Of a stretch of DNA of 64,000 bases, positions 1 to 8,262 are shown one piece after another. Position 1 is the stretch's first letter; every line of letters begins with the position of its first letter. The stretch lies in NCBI GenBank assembly GCA_949316235.1, contig OX438750.1, forward strand, positions 4,850,501 to 4,914,500, written 5' to 3'. The position numbers and the translations under genes were made by a program. This stretch comes from Oegoconia quadripuncta (lineage: Eukaryota; Arthropoda; Insecta; Lepidoptera; Autostichidae). The notes under the pieces are model-generated. The model saw nothing but the letters and a program-made list of their open reading frames with translations, made no database searches and was not told where the DNA came from.

Positions 1-3000
1 GTCGGAAGAGGGGTACAACAGCGTCGCGTGGAAGAATGGCTGGACACGACCCCCGCTTATCAGCGTCCGCCTGCAGCAACGGCCGCCGAGACGTCGGCGC
101 CACCTCCGCCGCAAACGACGGCAAACCCGCCTCAACAGGAGGCGCCCGCACCGCAACCAACTCCGTGGACAACGCCTGCTCCACGCCGAGAACGTTCGTC
201 GGAACGTCACCGTGGTCGCGCTGAAGGGCTTGAACAATTAGCTGAAGCTATTATTGGCATGTCTCGCCCTAAGCCGCGCCAAACCTACGAGTTGCCTCGA
301 TTCGACGGGAACCCCGCCGAGTGGATCGCCTTCAAGCGAAGTTATGAAAGATCGACAGCCGCGTACAACTTCGCTCCGTTTGAAAATATGGCACGCCTAC
401 AACAAGCATTGTGTGGTGAAGCTAAAACAGTGGTGGAAGACCTTCTTCGATCAGCATCGAACCCGGACACTGTCATTAGTGCGTTGTGTGATGAGTTCGG
501 ACATCCGGGTGCAATTTTGGACTGTGCTCTTCGGAAGATAAGAGCGCTTCCTCGAGTGACGGACAGTGGTCGCGAACTACGTAAGTTCACTTCAGTGGTG
601 CGAAACTGTGTGTCTTTACTGAAAGACGCATGCGCGGACGGTTTTGTGAATAACGCACAAATAGTGAGCGAGTTGTTAAACAAATTAACATCCATACAAC
701 GTGCTAAGTATGGTGACTATTTGAGAGTGCGCGATAAAGACTCAAGTATGGACTTAAGAGTGTCTCCAAATTTAGAAGTGTTTTTGGACTTTATCACTGA
801 GCTGACTCAGTCAGCTTCCTATGTGTTTCCGTACACCCTTACGTCGCAACCGCAAGCTTCGACTAGTGCGCCGTCTGGCTTCGCATCGCGTAATCGAATA
901 GTGCCGGTTCGTCACGTGGTGCATAAAGTAGCCACAGTCGCTACAGCCTCAACCGCGACGCCTCGCGGGGCAGGCCCGTCTCGCCGCCCTACTACTTCGA
1001 ATAGTAGTAATTGTGAACTGTGTAGCGGTGATCATAGACTTCATCAGTGCAAACGGTTTTTAGCGATGAACAATAATGAACGATGGGAAGTCGCTAAAAC
1101 AAACAAAATATGTTTCAAGTGTTTGGACAAGAAACATCCGCGTGTGTTTTGTGTGGCGCAAAGGTGCTCGGAGTGTTACGCGCCCCACCATGCTCTTTTA
1201 CATTTTAAACGGCCGCCGTCGGCCAAAGAGCAATCAGTAAACACGGACTCGAAAGTTGAAAAAGTGACAAGTGTTGGACAATGGAGCTCGAAAGCTCTCC
1301 TAAAAATGATACCGGTGACAATTTTATGGGACAATTGTAATGTGAATACTTACGCTCTACTGGACGATGGTGCGTCTGTTTCGCTAGTTAGTAGTGATAT
1401 TGTTCCGGTAAACAATTGTGCAGAAAAATCACCGTTAACAATTGTGACCGCACAAGGTCACGTGATATCGGACAATGACTCTCGTGAAGTGCAGCTGTGT
1501 TTACGCGGTGTTAACGGGACTGTGCGTAAAGTAAAAGTGCGCACTCTTAGTGGTCTTGACCTACCGAAACAATCGGTTCCAGTGGGTCTGAAGAACAGTT
1601 ATGTGCACCTCAGAGACTTGGATTGCAGTGATTTTCTGGAATGCAGTGACACCAAGGATTGCAGTGAGGGAAGGGATGTGAAGCCCCTACTACTCCTCGG
1701 TCAGGATAACTGGGAGCTCATCGTCGGCCGGGAAATGCGTCAAGGTAAATCCGGTCAACCAGTCGCTTCTCTCACTGAGCTAGGCTGGGTCATACATGGA
1801 CCCATAGGAAAGCTAGGATCTAAATGCGATTCTGAACGTGTTAATTGCGTGGCAGTGGTAGAGTCTGATTTACACACTCTAGTTAAAAACCAATTCGAAT
1901 TAGAATCTATCGGTGTGTCCCAACTACCACGTAAAAATTGTGAGTCCGAGCGAGCCAACAGTATTTTGCATAATACTAGCAAACGTGTTGATGGAGGCTG
2001 GGAAGTAGGTTTGCTTTGGAAGCTCGATAATCCGGAGTTTCCAAATAACTATAATATGGCTAGGAATCGTCTCTTAGGTATAGAAAAGCGTATGGATAAA
2101 GATCCTATTTTTGCCGCTGCGTATGAGGCTCAAATTGAGAGACTTTTTAAAGAGGGCTATGCGGAAAAAGTTGACTCAGATCGGGAATCGAACCCGCGAT
2201 GGTTTTTACCTCACTTTGGGGTACTTAACCCAAATAAGCCCGGTAAGCTTCGCTTAGTTTTTGACGCAGCCGCCTCTCATTTAGGTAATTCACTAAATGA
2301 TCATTTAGTTAGTGGTCCTGATTTATTAAATTCATTGATCGATGTATTAGTTAAGTTTCGTTTAGGTAAAATAGCCATTAAGGCAGACATAGCTGATATG
2401 TTCATGCGTGTAAAGATACGCCCTGATGATCGTGGAGCGCAATCATTTTTGTGGCGGGGCCGGGATCGAACCCGGACCCCCGACGTGTATACTATGTCAT
2501 CAATGATTTTCGGAGCAACGTCCTCGCCTACTTCTGCTATTTTTATTTTAAATAAAAATGCGAGTGAATTCGCAAATTCACATTGTGAGGCTGTGAAAGC
2601 CATTAATGAAAAACATTACATGGACGATTATTTGGATAGCATGGACAGCGATCAAGTTGCGAAGAAAATGATAGATGACGTATCTGCTGTGCATGCAGCG
2701 GGTGGTTTCCATATCAGGGGGTGGGTTACTAACTCCCCTACATTGCAAGCTCAACTTCAGGCGGACAATTCTAATATAGTCCAATTGGAAAATGCGAACG
2801 GAGCTGAAGAGAGAACGTTAGGGCTGATATGGAATCCACGTACAGATGATTTAGGTTTTGACGTGTCTTTAAAGCGTTTATCTCCACAGATAGCTTCTGG
2901 ACAGGTAATACCTACCAAAAGGGAATTTTTAAGAGCAGTGATGTCCATCTTTGACCCCCTAGGCTTTCTTTGTCCGGTCATTATTCCCACTCGCATTTTG

Positions 3001-5181
3001 TTGCAACAAATCTGGCGGTCGGGAATCAATTGGGATGATCAGTTGCTAGACAAGGAGGCTGAGGCCTGGCTAACTTGGGTCAAAAACGTTCCTAAAATAG
3101 GAAATATTAAAATTCCCCGTTGGTACGGTATTGATGTAAATAATAATAATTTGCAATTACATGTATTCGGAGACGCGAGCGAGGTGGCTTATGCCGCAGT
3201 AGCCTATTTAGTAGGTTCTAATGAGTTAGGTGAGCGCGTGTGTGCGCTTGTAGCCGGGAAGGCGCGTGTGGCTCCGATAAAGATGATTTCGGTGCCACGT
3301 TTAGAGCTACAAGCGGCAGTTTTAGTGTGCAGATTAGCGGACACGGTAGTCAATGCACTAGGGCTTCCTAACGTGCGTCGTTATTTATGGACAGACTCTA
3401 AAACGGTCTTAAATTGGATAAATTCATGTAGTCGCGATTATCAGAAATTCGTAGCGTTTAGATTAGGTGAAATCGAGAGTAGGAGTGAGAGAAGCGAGTG
3501 GGGCTGGGTACCTTCACGTGAGAACCCGGCCGATGAGGGGACAAAGGTTGTCTGGCCGCGGGAACGTAGTATGTGGGTTTCGGGACCTTCCTTTCTGTGC
3601 GATCCGCAAGCACCATGGCCAACCATAGATGCGGCCGAGTTGTCGGCCGCCCCTGATGTTGACACAGAGCGCTTAACGCGCGCTCGTGTCCTCGCCTGCG
3701 CCGAGCCGTCGGCGCCGCTGATTGATACAGCGCGCTTTTCGTCGTGGCGCCGCGCGATACGCGTGGCTGCGCGCGTATTAACCTTTGTGAGGCGCTGCCA
3801 ACGCCGCCTTGCAACTCACATGGACCATGCCATCGTGACGGAGGCCGAAGGGCTTCTGCTCCGTCAATCTCAGGCGCGCTCATTCGCGCCCGAGATAGCT
3901 GCGCTCAATTCTGGCCGGGGACTCCCGCCGAATAGCAACCTTCGAGCCCTTGATCCAATCATTTTTGAAGACGGATTTTTACGAGTTAGGGGCCGCATAG
4001 CCGCCGCCCCCGAGCTCGCCTTTGGAGAACGCCATCCGGTGATTCTAGACGGGCGTGACCCCATAACGCGCCTACTAGTTCACCATTACCACGTTCGCGC
4101 CCTACATGCGAACCATGAACAAGTGATCAATAACATGAGAGAAAGATATTGGGTGGTGCATCTACGACCAACTGTGAAAAGGATTGTTGCATCCTGTCAA
4201 CCCTGCCGACTTGCCCGGGCGCAACCACAAATACCAAAGATGGCCGATCTTCCCGCCGCGCGTCTTACCTCAAATAGACGCGCATTCGTAAATTGTGGGG
4301 TGGATTATTTTGGCCCTATGATTGTTGCCATCGGCCGCCGACGAGAGAAACGCTGGGGCGTGCTGTTTACATGCCTGGCTACCCGAGCTGTACATCTGGA
4401 GTTGGCAGCTTCATTGAACACCGACTCCGTAATTATGGCAATTCGACGTTTAACCGCCCGCCGGGGTCGTCCCGCCATCTTCTTCAGTGATCGCGGGACT
4501 AATTTCATCGGAGCGAACAATGAGCTTCGTGCAGCGCTCCAAGAATTCGACGCTAAAGAAACAGCAGCGAGATATGGTGTGGAATGGCGATTCAATCCCC
4601 CCTCTGCTCCTCACATGGGGGGAATTTGGGAACGCCTTGTACGCTCTGTTAAAAACGCATTGAAAGCAACCTTGAAAGAGCAAACTCCAAGAGAGGAGGT
4701 TTTACACACTTTGCTGCTTGAGGCCGAGTTAACAATAAACACTCGTCCCCTAACTTATATTACTGATGACCCCACGAACCCGGTAGTATTAACACCAAAC
4801 CATTTACTACTCGGAACAACGACGGGTGATGCACCAATGGTTCCTGCTGATCCAGCCGATGTGAACGCGAGGAGACAATGGAGGCAGGCCAATGCGTTGG
4901 CCGATGCTTTCTGGCGTCGTTGGCGCCGCGAGTACCTGCCGACACTTCAACGACGGTCGAAATGGACTGATGACGTTCCGCCAGTGAAAGTGAGTGATAT
5001 CGCTCTAATATGCGATAGTGCGTTGCCTAGAAATCAGTGGCTTAAAGGCAAAGTGATCAAAGTGAATGTCGCGAGTGACGGCAAAGTGCGGTCCGTAGTT
5101 TTAAGAACTCGTAATGGGACTTTATTTCGACCTGTCGCCCGAATCATTGTGCTCCCCACTGATGGTGTAGTAATCGGATGA
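1..5181 (+). CDS. BEL/Pao LTR retrotransposon Gag-Pol polyprotein (5'-partial at window start)
   Basis: One open frame runs from the first base to the TGA at 5179-5181, so the true start and the 5' LTR lie outside the window. Order of parts: a Gag region of DUF1759 type (about 280-700); two Cys/His knuckle-like clusters starting at 1012 and 1111; a retropepsin-like site LLDDGAS around 1357-1377 (Asp codon 1363); a Pao-type reverse transcriptase with YMDD at 2617-2628; an RNase H region with FGDAS (Asp at 3172); an HHCC integrase zinc finger near 4100-4210; and an integrase core with Asp 4303, Asp 4489 and Glu 4630. A DUF5641-like C-terminus follows. No stop or frameshift is visible, so the copy may be young. 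The order protease-RT-RNase H-integrase and the fused gag-pol frame are typical of BEL/Pao. There is no env-like frame downstream. Confidence 0.93.
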   Translation, partial: VGRGVQQRRVEEWLDTTPAYQRPPAATAAETSAPPPPQTTANPPQQEAPAPQPTPWTTPAPRRERSSERHRGRAEGLEQLAEAIIGMSRPKPRQTYELPRFDGNPAEWIAFKRSYERSTAAYNFAPFENMARLQQALCGEAKTVVEDLLRSASNPDTVISALCDEFGHPGAILDCALRKIRALPRVTDSGRELRKFTSVVRNCVSLLKDACADGFVNNAQIVSELLNKLTSIQRAKYGDYLRVRDKDSSMDLRVSPNLEVFLDFITELTQSASYVFPYTLTSQPQASTSAPSGFASRNRIVPVRHVVHKVATVATASTATPRGAGPSRRPTTSNSSNCELCSGDHRLHQCKRFLAMNNNERWEVAKTNKICFKCLDKKHPRVFCVAQRCSECYAPHHALLHFKRPPSAKEQSVNTDSKVEKVTSVGQWSSKALLKMIPVTILWDNCNVNTYALLDDGASVSLVSSDIVPVNNCAEKSPLTIVTAQGHVISDNDSREVQLCLRGVNGTVRKVKVRTLSGLDLPKQSVPVGLKNSYVHLRDLDCSDFLECSDTKDCSEGRDVKPLLLLGQDNWELIVGREMRQGKSGQPVASLTELGWVIHGPIGKLGSKCDSERVNCVAVVESDLHTLVKNQFELESIGVSQLPRKNCESERANSILHNTSKRVDGGWEVGLLWKLDNPEFPNNYNMARNRLLGIEKRMDKDPIFAAAYEAQIERLFKEGYAEKVDSDRESNPRWFLPHFGVLNPNKPGKLRLVFDAAASHLGNSLNDHLVSGPDLLNSLIDVLVKFRLGKIAIKADIADMFMRVKIRPDDRGAQSFLWRGRDRTRTPDVYTMSSMIFGATSSPTSAIFILNKNASEFANSHCEAVKAINEKHYMDDYLDSMDSDQVAKKMIDDVSAVHAAGGFHIRGWVTNSPTLQAQLQADNSNIVQLENANGAEERTLGLIWNPRTDDLGFDVSLKRLSPQIASGQVIPTKREFLRAVMSIFDPLGFLCPVIIPTRILLQQIWRSGINWDDQLLDKEAEAWLTWVKNVPKIGNIKIPRWYGIDVNNNNLQLHVFGDASEVAYAAVAYLVGSNELGERVCALVAGKARVAPIKMISVPRLELQAAVLVCRLADTVVNALGLPNVRRYLWTDSKTVLNWINSCSRDYQKFVAFRLGEIESRSERSEWGWVPSRENPADEGTKVVWPRERSMWVSGPSFLCDPQAPWPTIDAAELSAAPDVDTERLTRARVLACAEPSAPLIDTARFSSWRRAIRVAARVLTFVRRCQRRLATHMDHAIVTEAEGLLLRQSQARSFAPEIAALNSGRGLPPNSNLRALDPIIFEDGFLRVRGRIAAAPELAFGERHPVILDGRDPITRLLVHHYHVRALHANHEQVINNMRERYWVVHLRPTVKRIVASCQPCRLARAQPQIPKMADLPAARLTSNRRAFVNCGVDYFGPMIVAIGRRREKRWGVLFTCLATRAVHLELAASLNTDSVIMAIRRLTARRGRPAIFFSDRGTNFIGANNELRAALQEFDAKETAARYGVEWRFNPPSAPHMGGIWERLVRSVKNALKATLKEQTPREEVLHTLLLEAELTINTRPLTYITDDPTNPVVLTPNHLLLGTTTGDAPMVPADPADVNARRQWRQANALADAFWRRWRREYLPTLQRRSKWTDDVPPVKVSDIALICDSALPRNQWLKGKVIKVNVASDGKVRSVVLRTRNGTLFRPVARIIVLPTDGVVIG

Positions 5182-5530
5182 TGAGTAAACTGTATCCTCT
5201 TACTAGGGGGTGGAATGTTGAGGAGCACGGTGATTCGAGGCTGTATTTTTGTAGTTTTAAGAATTTTTGTTATCAATGTTTTGTTATGCATAGAGTTTGA
5301 ATTGATTTGTATAGAGTCGATGTCGAGCCGACCGCAGTGGGAGTATTTTGGCCGCCAGAGGCGCTTTTTTAATAAAAAAAGAATAGAAATTTAAGTGGGT
5401 ACTTTTGAAAGTTTATTCGCCTCGGGTTCTGATTGGATAAAAATAATTAATTCCTGTAATCCTATTGGACATCCAGTCAGGACCCGACGATTTTGTCAAG
5501 ATAAAAGAAAGGTGCCCACGGTAATCTGTC

Positions 5531-7937
5531 ATTCCGCTCCGCGCCGCCGTCGTGCCCGCACGTACCGCGCGCCCTCTCGCTCCGCCATTGCCGTGAGTAC
5601 GCTGTGCCGCGTCCCGCACCCCCCCGTGGGTGCGTCATACGCGTTTGTGCCTCCGCACACCCGCCGCCTTTCAGATGCGCGGTTTTTTGCTGCCAACTCA
5701 TTGGCAACACAAAGTCGCGTTAGCACTTAGTTTGCGCATCTGCCGCGTTTGAGTTGGTGGATACGTAACCGTGACAACTAAGCCAACTGTCGTTGACCCG
5801 GTGCGACTTCAATCCCTTCAGGACCTGAAGAAACCGGCAGACCCGATCCCATTGCACTTGGGCCTTGACCCAAGGGTGACGGTACGAGCGGCTATCCAAT
5901 AGGGATACCTGCTCACACCCCTCCCCTTCTCTCTCCCCCCTGCCATTGGCAGGGAGGTTTTTCTTCCCCCCCCAAATAATAACACCCCTCAGCCGCTATG
6001 GCAACCAAAAACGACTTTTTAGAGATGATCTCATCCTTCCTGGAAAGCAGCGGCATCAATTTTGACAAAGCTGCATTCCAAAAATATTTTTGCAAAGCTC
6101 TTAAAGAAAAAGCTGCCCGACCCGCCCAACCCGACCCCTCGCCCGTTCAAGAAATGGAGTACTCTGACTCCATTTCAACCACTTCCTCCCGTAAGAGGCC
6201 CGTCTCACCCGATGACGGTTCCAACTCGGAAATCTCCGAGAATGGCACCATCGTCGGCGCTCACCCCCCTTCCGACCAACCCGAGTTCGAACTCGTCAAA
6301 CCCCGCAAGAAGCGGTCCGCCAAATGTGGTTCCAAAACCGCACCCCCCAGCCCCCCCCCTAGCTCGGCCACCGAGATCCCCCCCCCCTCTCTCCCCTTCT
6401 CCCACCCACCCTCTCTCCTTCTCCAGCACCTCTGATGTCGCTAGACATCCCCACCCCCGCCCCCCCAAGCCAGACGGCAGCCCCCACGCACCCCAAACTT
6501 AAAGCCCCCCCGCCTGTCTTCCTCAGGGATAAGACGAAGTGGACCTTCGTCTCAAAACTCTGCACCGACAACAAGGTGCAATACTCCCAGGCCTCCAACA
6601 CCGGTGAGGCCATCAAAATAATAGTCCCCTCAATCACCGATTTTAGGAACCTCACGAGGTTACTGTCCCAAAATCAAATCCCCTACCACTCCTATGCGCT
6701 CCCCGAGGAGCGTAAAATCCGTGCCGTCCTTCGTGGCGTCCCGCACGAACTCCCCAACGAGGCCATACTCGATGACCTCATCCTGCAAGGTTTCCCCGTT
6801 GAGGCTGTGCACAAAATGCACAGCCGCACGGGTAAAACATACCCACTAGCCCTAGCCATCCTCACCAATGTCCCCAACGCTAGGGACATCTTCAAAGGAG
6901 AACTCACCATCTGTGGGCTCTCCAAAATAAAAATAGAGCCCCCGCACAAACGCGGTCACCCCGGTCAGTGCCACCGCTGCCAGCTCTATGGCCACGCAGC
7001 GGCAAACTGTTCCGCCAACCCCAGGTGCGTAAAGTGCCTAGAGCCACATAGCACAAAAGAGTGCACACGCACACGTGACGATGAGACTCCTCCATCGTGC
7101 GTGCTATGTGGACAATCCGGCCATACGGCCAACTACCGCGGTTGCCCGCGTGCTCCCCGCCCCCGCCCCACTCAAAAGGCTCCTAAAGCCTCCACCCAAG
7201 CAGGTCACAAACCTTCACCACCCCCGGTGACACTCCCTCACTTCCCACCCCTTAAGCCCCCTCAGGTCTCAAACCCCTGGGGTCCTAAAACCCCAGCCCC
7301 CTCCTCAGTCCTCCGCCCTCAGGCTCCTCCAGCCACCCCACGCCCAAATCAACCAAAGCCTCACCCAGGTGGCAGTATGCCCTCCCTGGCTGAGGACATG
7401 CAGACCGTCTACGCTGCAATCAGCGGTATTGATATCGGAGAGATATCAATACTCGCCCGCAAACTACGCGCTTCACGCACAGCCCAAGAACGACTCCTTG
7501 CTCTAGTCGAACATCACCATCTACTAAACTCCATTTAAATACAAATATCCCAAACATAAACACTCCCACCCAATAAACTCACATCTGATCTGGCTTGCCT
7601 CCTGGCGGCCACAGATGAGTCAGGGGCACCCCTGACTCATCATCATCGACTCTCGATTAGCTCTAGGCTCTTCTAAGTGATGCTCTTCTAGCAGAGCACC
7701 ACTAGCGCCCCTCCCCTCCCCAGGTAAGGGGTCGCTTCCGATGACGGGATAAAAGCCTCACGGCTAGTCCCTACCTCCAAGGCGGAGTTTTAGTGGGTAG
7801 GCACACTCTGTGAGTCCCACATAACTTGCACAGCCGGCTGTGCTCGTAAGCTTAGAGCCTTCTCCGCCTCCCTCCTTCGTTCCTCCGGAGGGTGCCTTTG
7901 CATGGGCGCAAAAAAAAAAAAAAAAAAAAAAAAAAAA
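5531..7937 (+). mobile_element. A-short copy 1: jockey-clade non-LTR element lacking ORF2
   Basis: It starts with the family 5' motif ATTCCGCTCCGCGCC and ends in a poly(A) of about 28 (7910-7937). It is flanked by the 11-bp target-site duplication GGTAATCTGTC. It holds a 5' UTR (about 467 bp), ORF1, and a short 3' region homologous to the end of full-length element A at 14800-19996. ORF2 is missing: sequence equivalent to the first bases of ORF2 (about 7549-7570) joins directly to the ORF2 3' end and 3' UTR. The same junction occurs in the copy at 29617-32026, so this is a propagated deletion lineage and not decay of one copy. The 3' UTR has a 15-bp segment near 7755-7769 that full-length A lacks. 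Confidence 0.9.
5998..7538 (+). pseudogene. A-short ORF1 (Gag-like nucleic-acid-binding protein), frameshifted
   Basis: Starts at ATG 5998 with MATKNDFLEM and should end at 7538 with LLNSI. It is homologous over its full length to the intact 525-residue ORF1 at 15270-16847. The first part reads in frame 1 to about 6390. Then the poly-C run at about 6379-6388 is one base shorter than in the full-length element (10 versus 11 positions), and the rest reads in frame 3 from before 6435. The C-terminal part keeps the PRE_C2HC-like region and three Cys/His knuckles (CHRCQLYGHAAANC, CVKCLEPHSTKEC, CVLC...GH...GC). The break lies in a homopolymer, so a sequencing or assembly error is a real alternative to a true frameshift. 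Confidence 0.85.
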
Positions 7938-8048
7938 GGTAATCTGTCTAGTTACAAGCACAACGTCAAATACTGCGGTCGGTTCTCGGAAAAGTAAAGT
8001 TTGTGAAATTGTGAATTGTGAGAATTAAAGAAGACTAATTGTTCAACA

Positions 8049-8262
8049 CTATCAAGAGTTTTGTTTATACTTCGGCATCCCCAAGAAGATTGTGTGTGTG
8101 TGTGTGCGGTGTCGAAGTGCCGATTTTCGCCGAGCTCCCGCTGGCTCCATCTTCCCTCTCGCTCCCGTCGTCGTCCGTCTCTCTCAAACCGCTGACTTAC
8201 CAGAGCGACCCCAGAGTGGCGCTCTATTTTATTTGTTTCAAAATAACGTCTACACATCTTCA
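8049..8262. other. Unassigned sequence between the BEL LTR and element B
   Basis: About 210 bp with a short (TG)n run near 8092-8106 and no convincing open frame. Its last bases, TACACATCTTCA (8251-8262), are duplicated at 11260-11271 on the far side of element B, so this segment originally continued into the 236-bp repeat region. A TATTTTAT stretch at 8225-8232 lies about 37 bp before the insertion point. Confidence 0.6.

Larger units (their letters stand above)
5216..8048 (+). mobile_element. 3' LTR of the BEL/Pao element, split by a nested non-LTR element
   Basis: A purine-rich stretch at 5204-5215 precedes TGTTG at 5216. The matching end CAACA is at 8044-8048, giving the TGTTG...CAACA termini expected of BEL LTRs. 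The LTR is interrupted at 5530/5531 by an A-short element and resumes at 7949, after the 11-bp duplication GGTAATCTGTC (5520-5530 and 7938-7948). Without the insert it is about 415 bp. A TATA-like motif GATAAAAG at 5500-5507 puts the predicted start site near 5530, where the nested element entered. The LTR end is set only by the terminal inverted motif, because the 5' LTR is not in the window for comparison. Confidence 0.75.
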
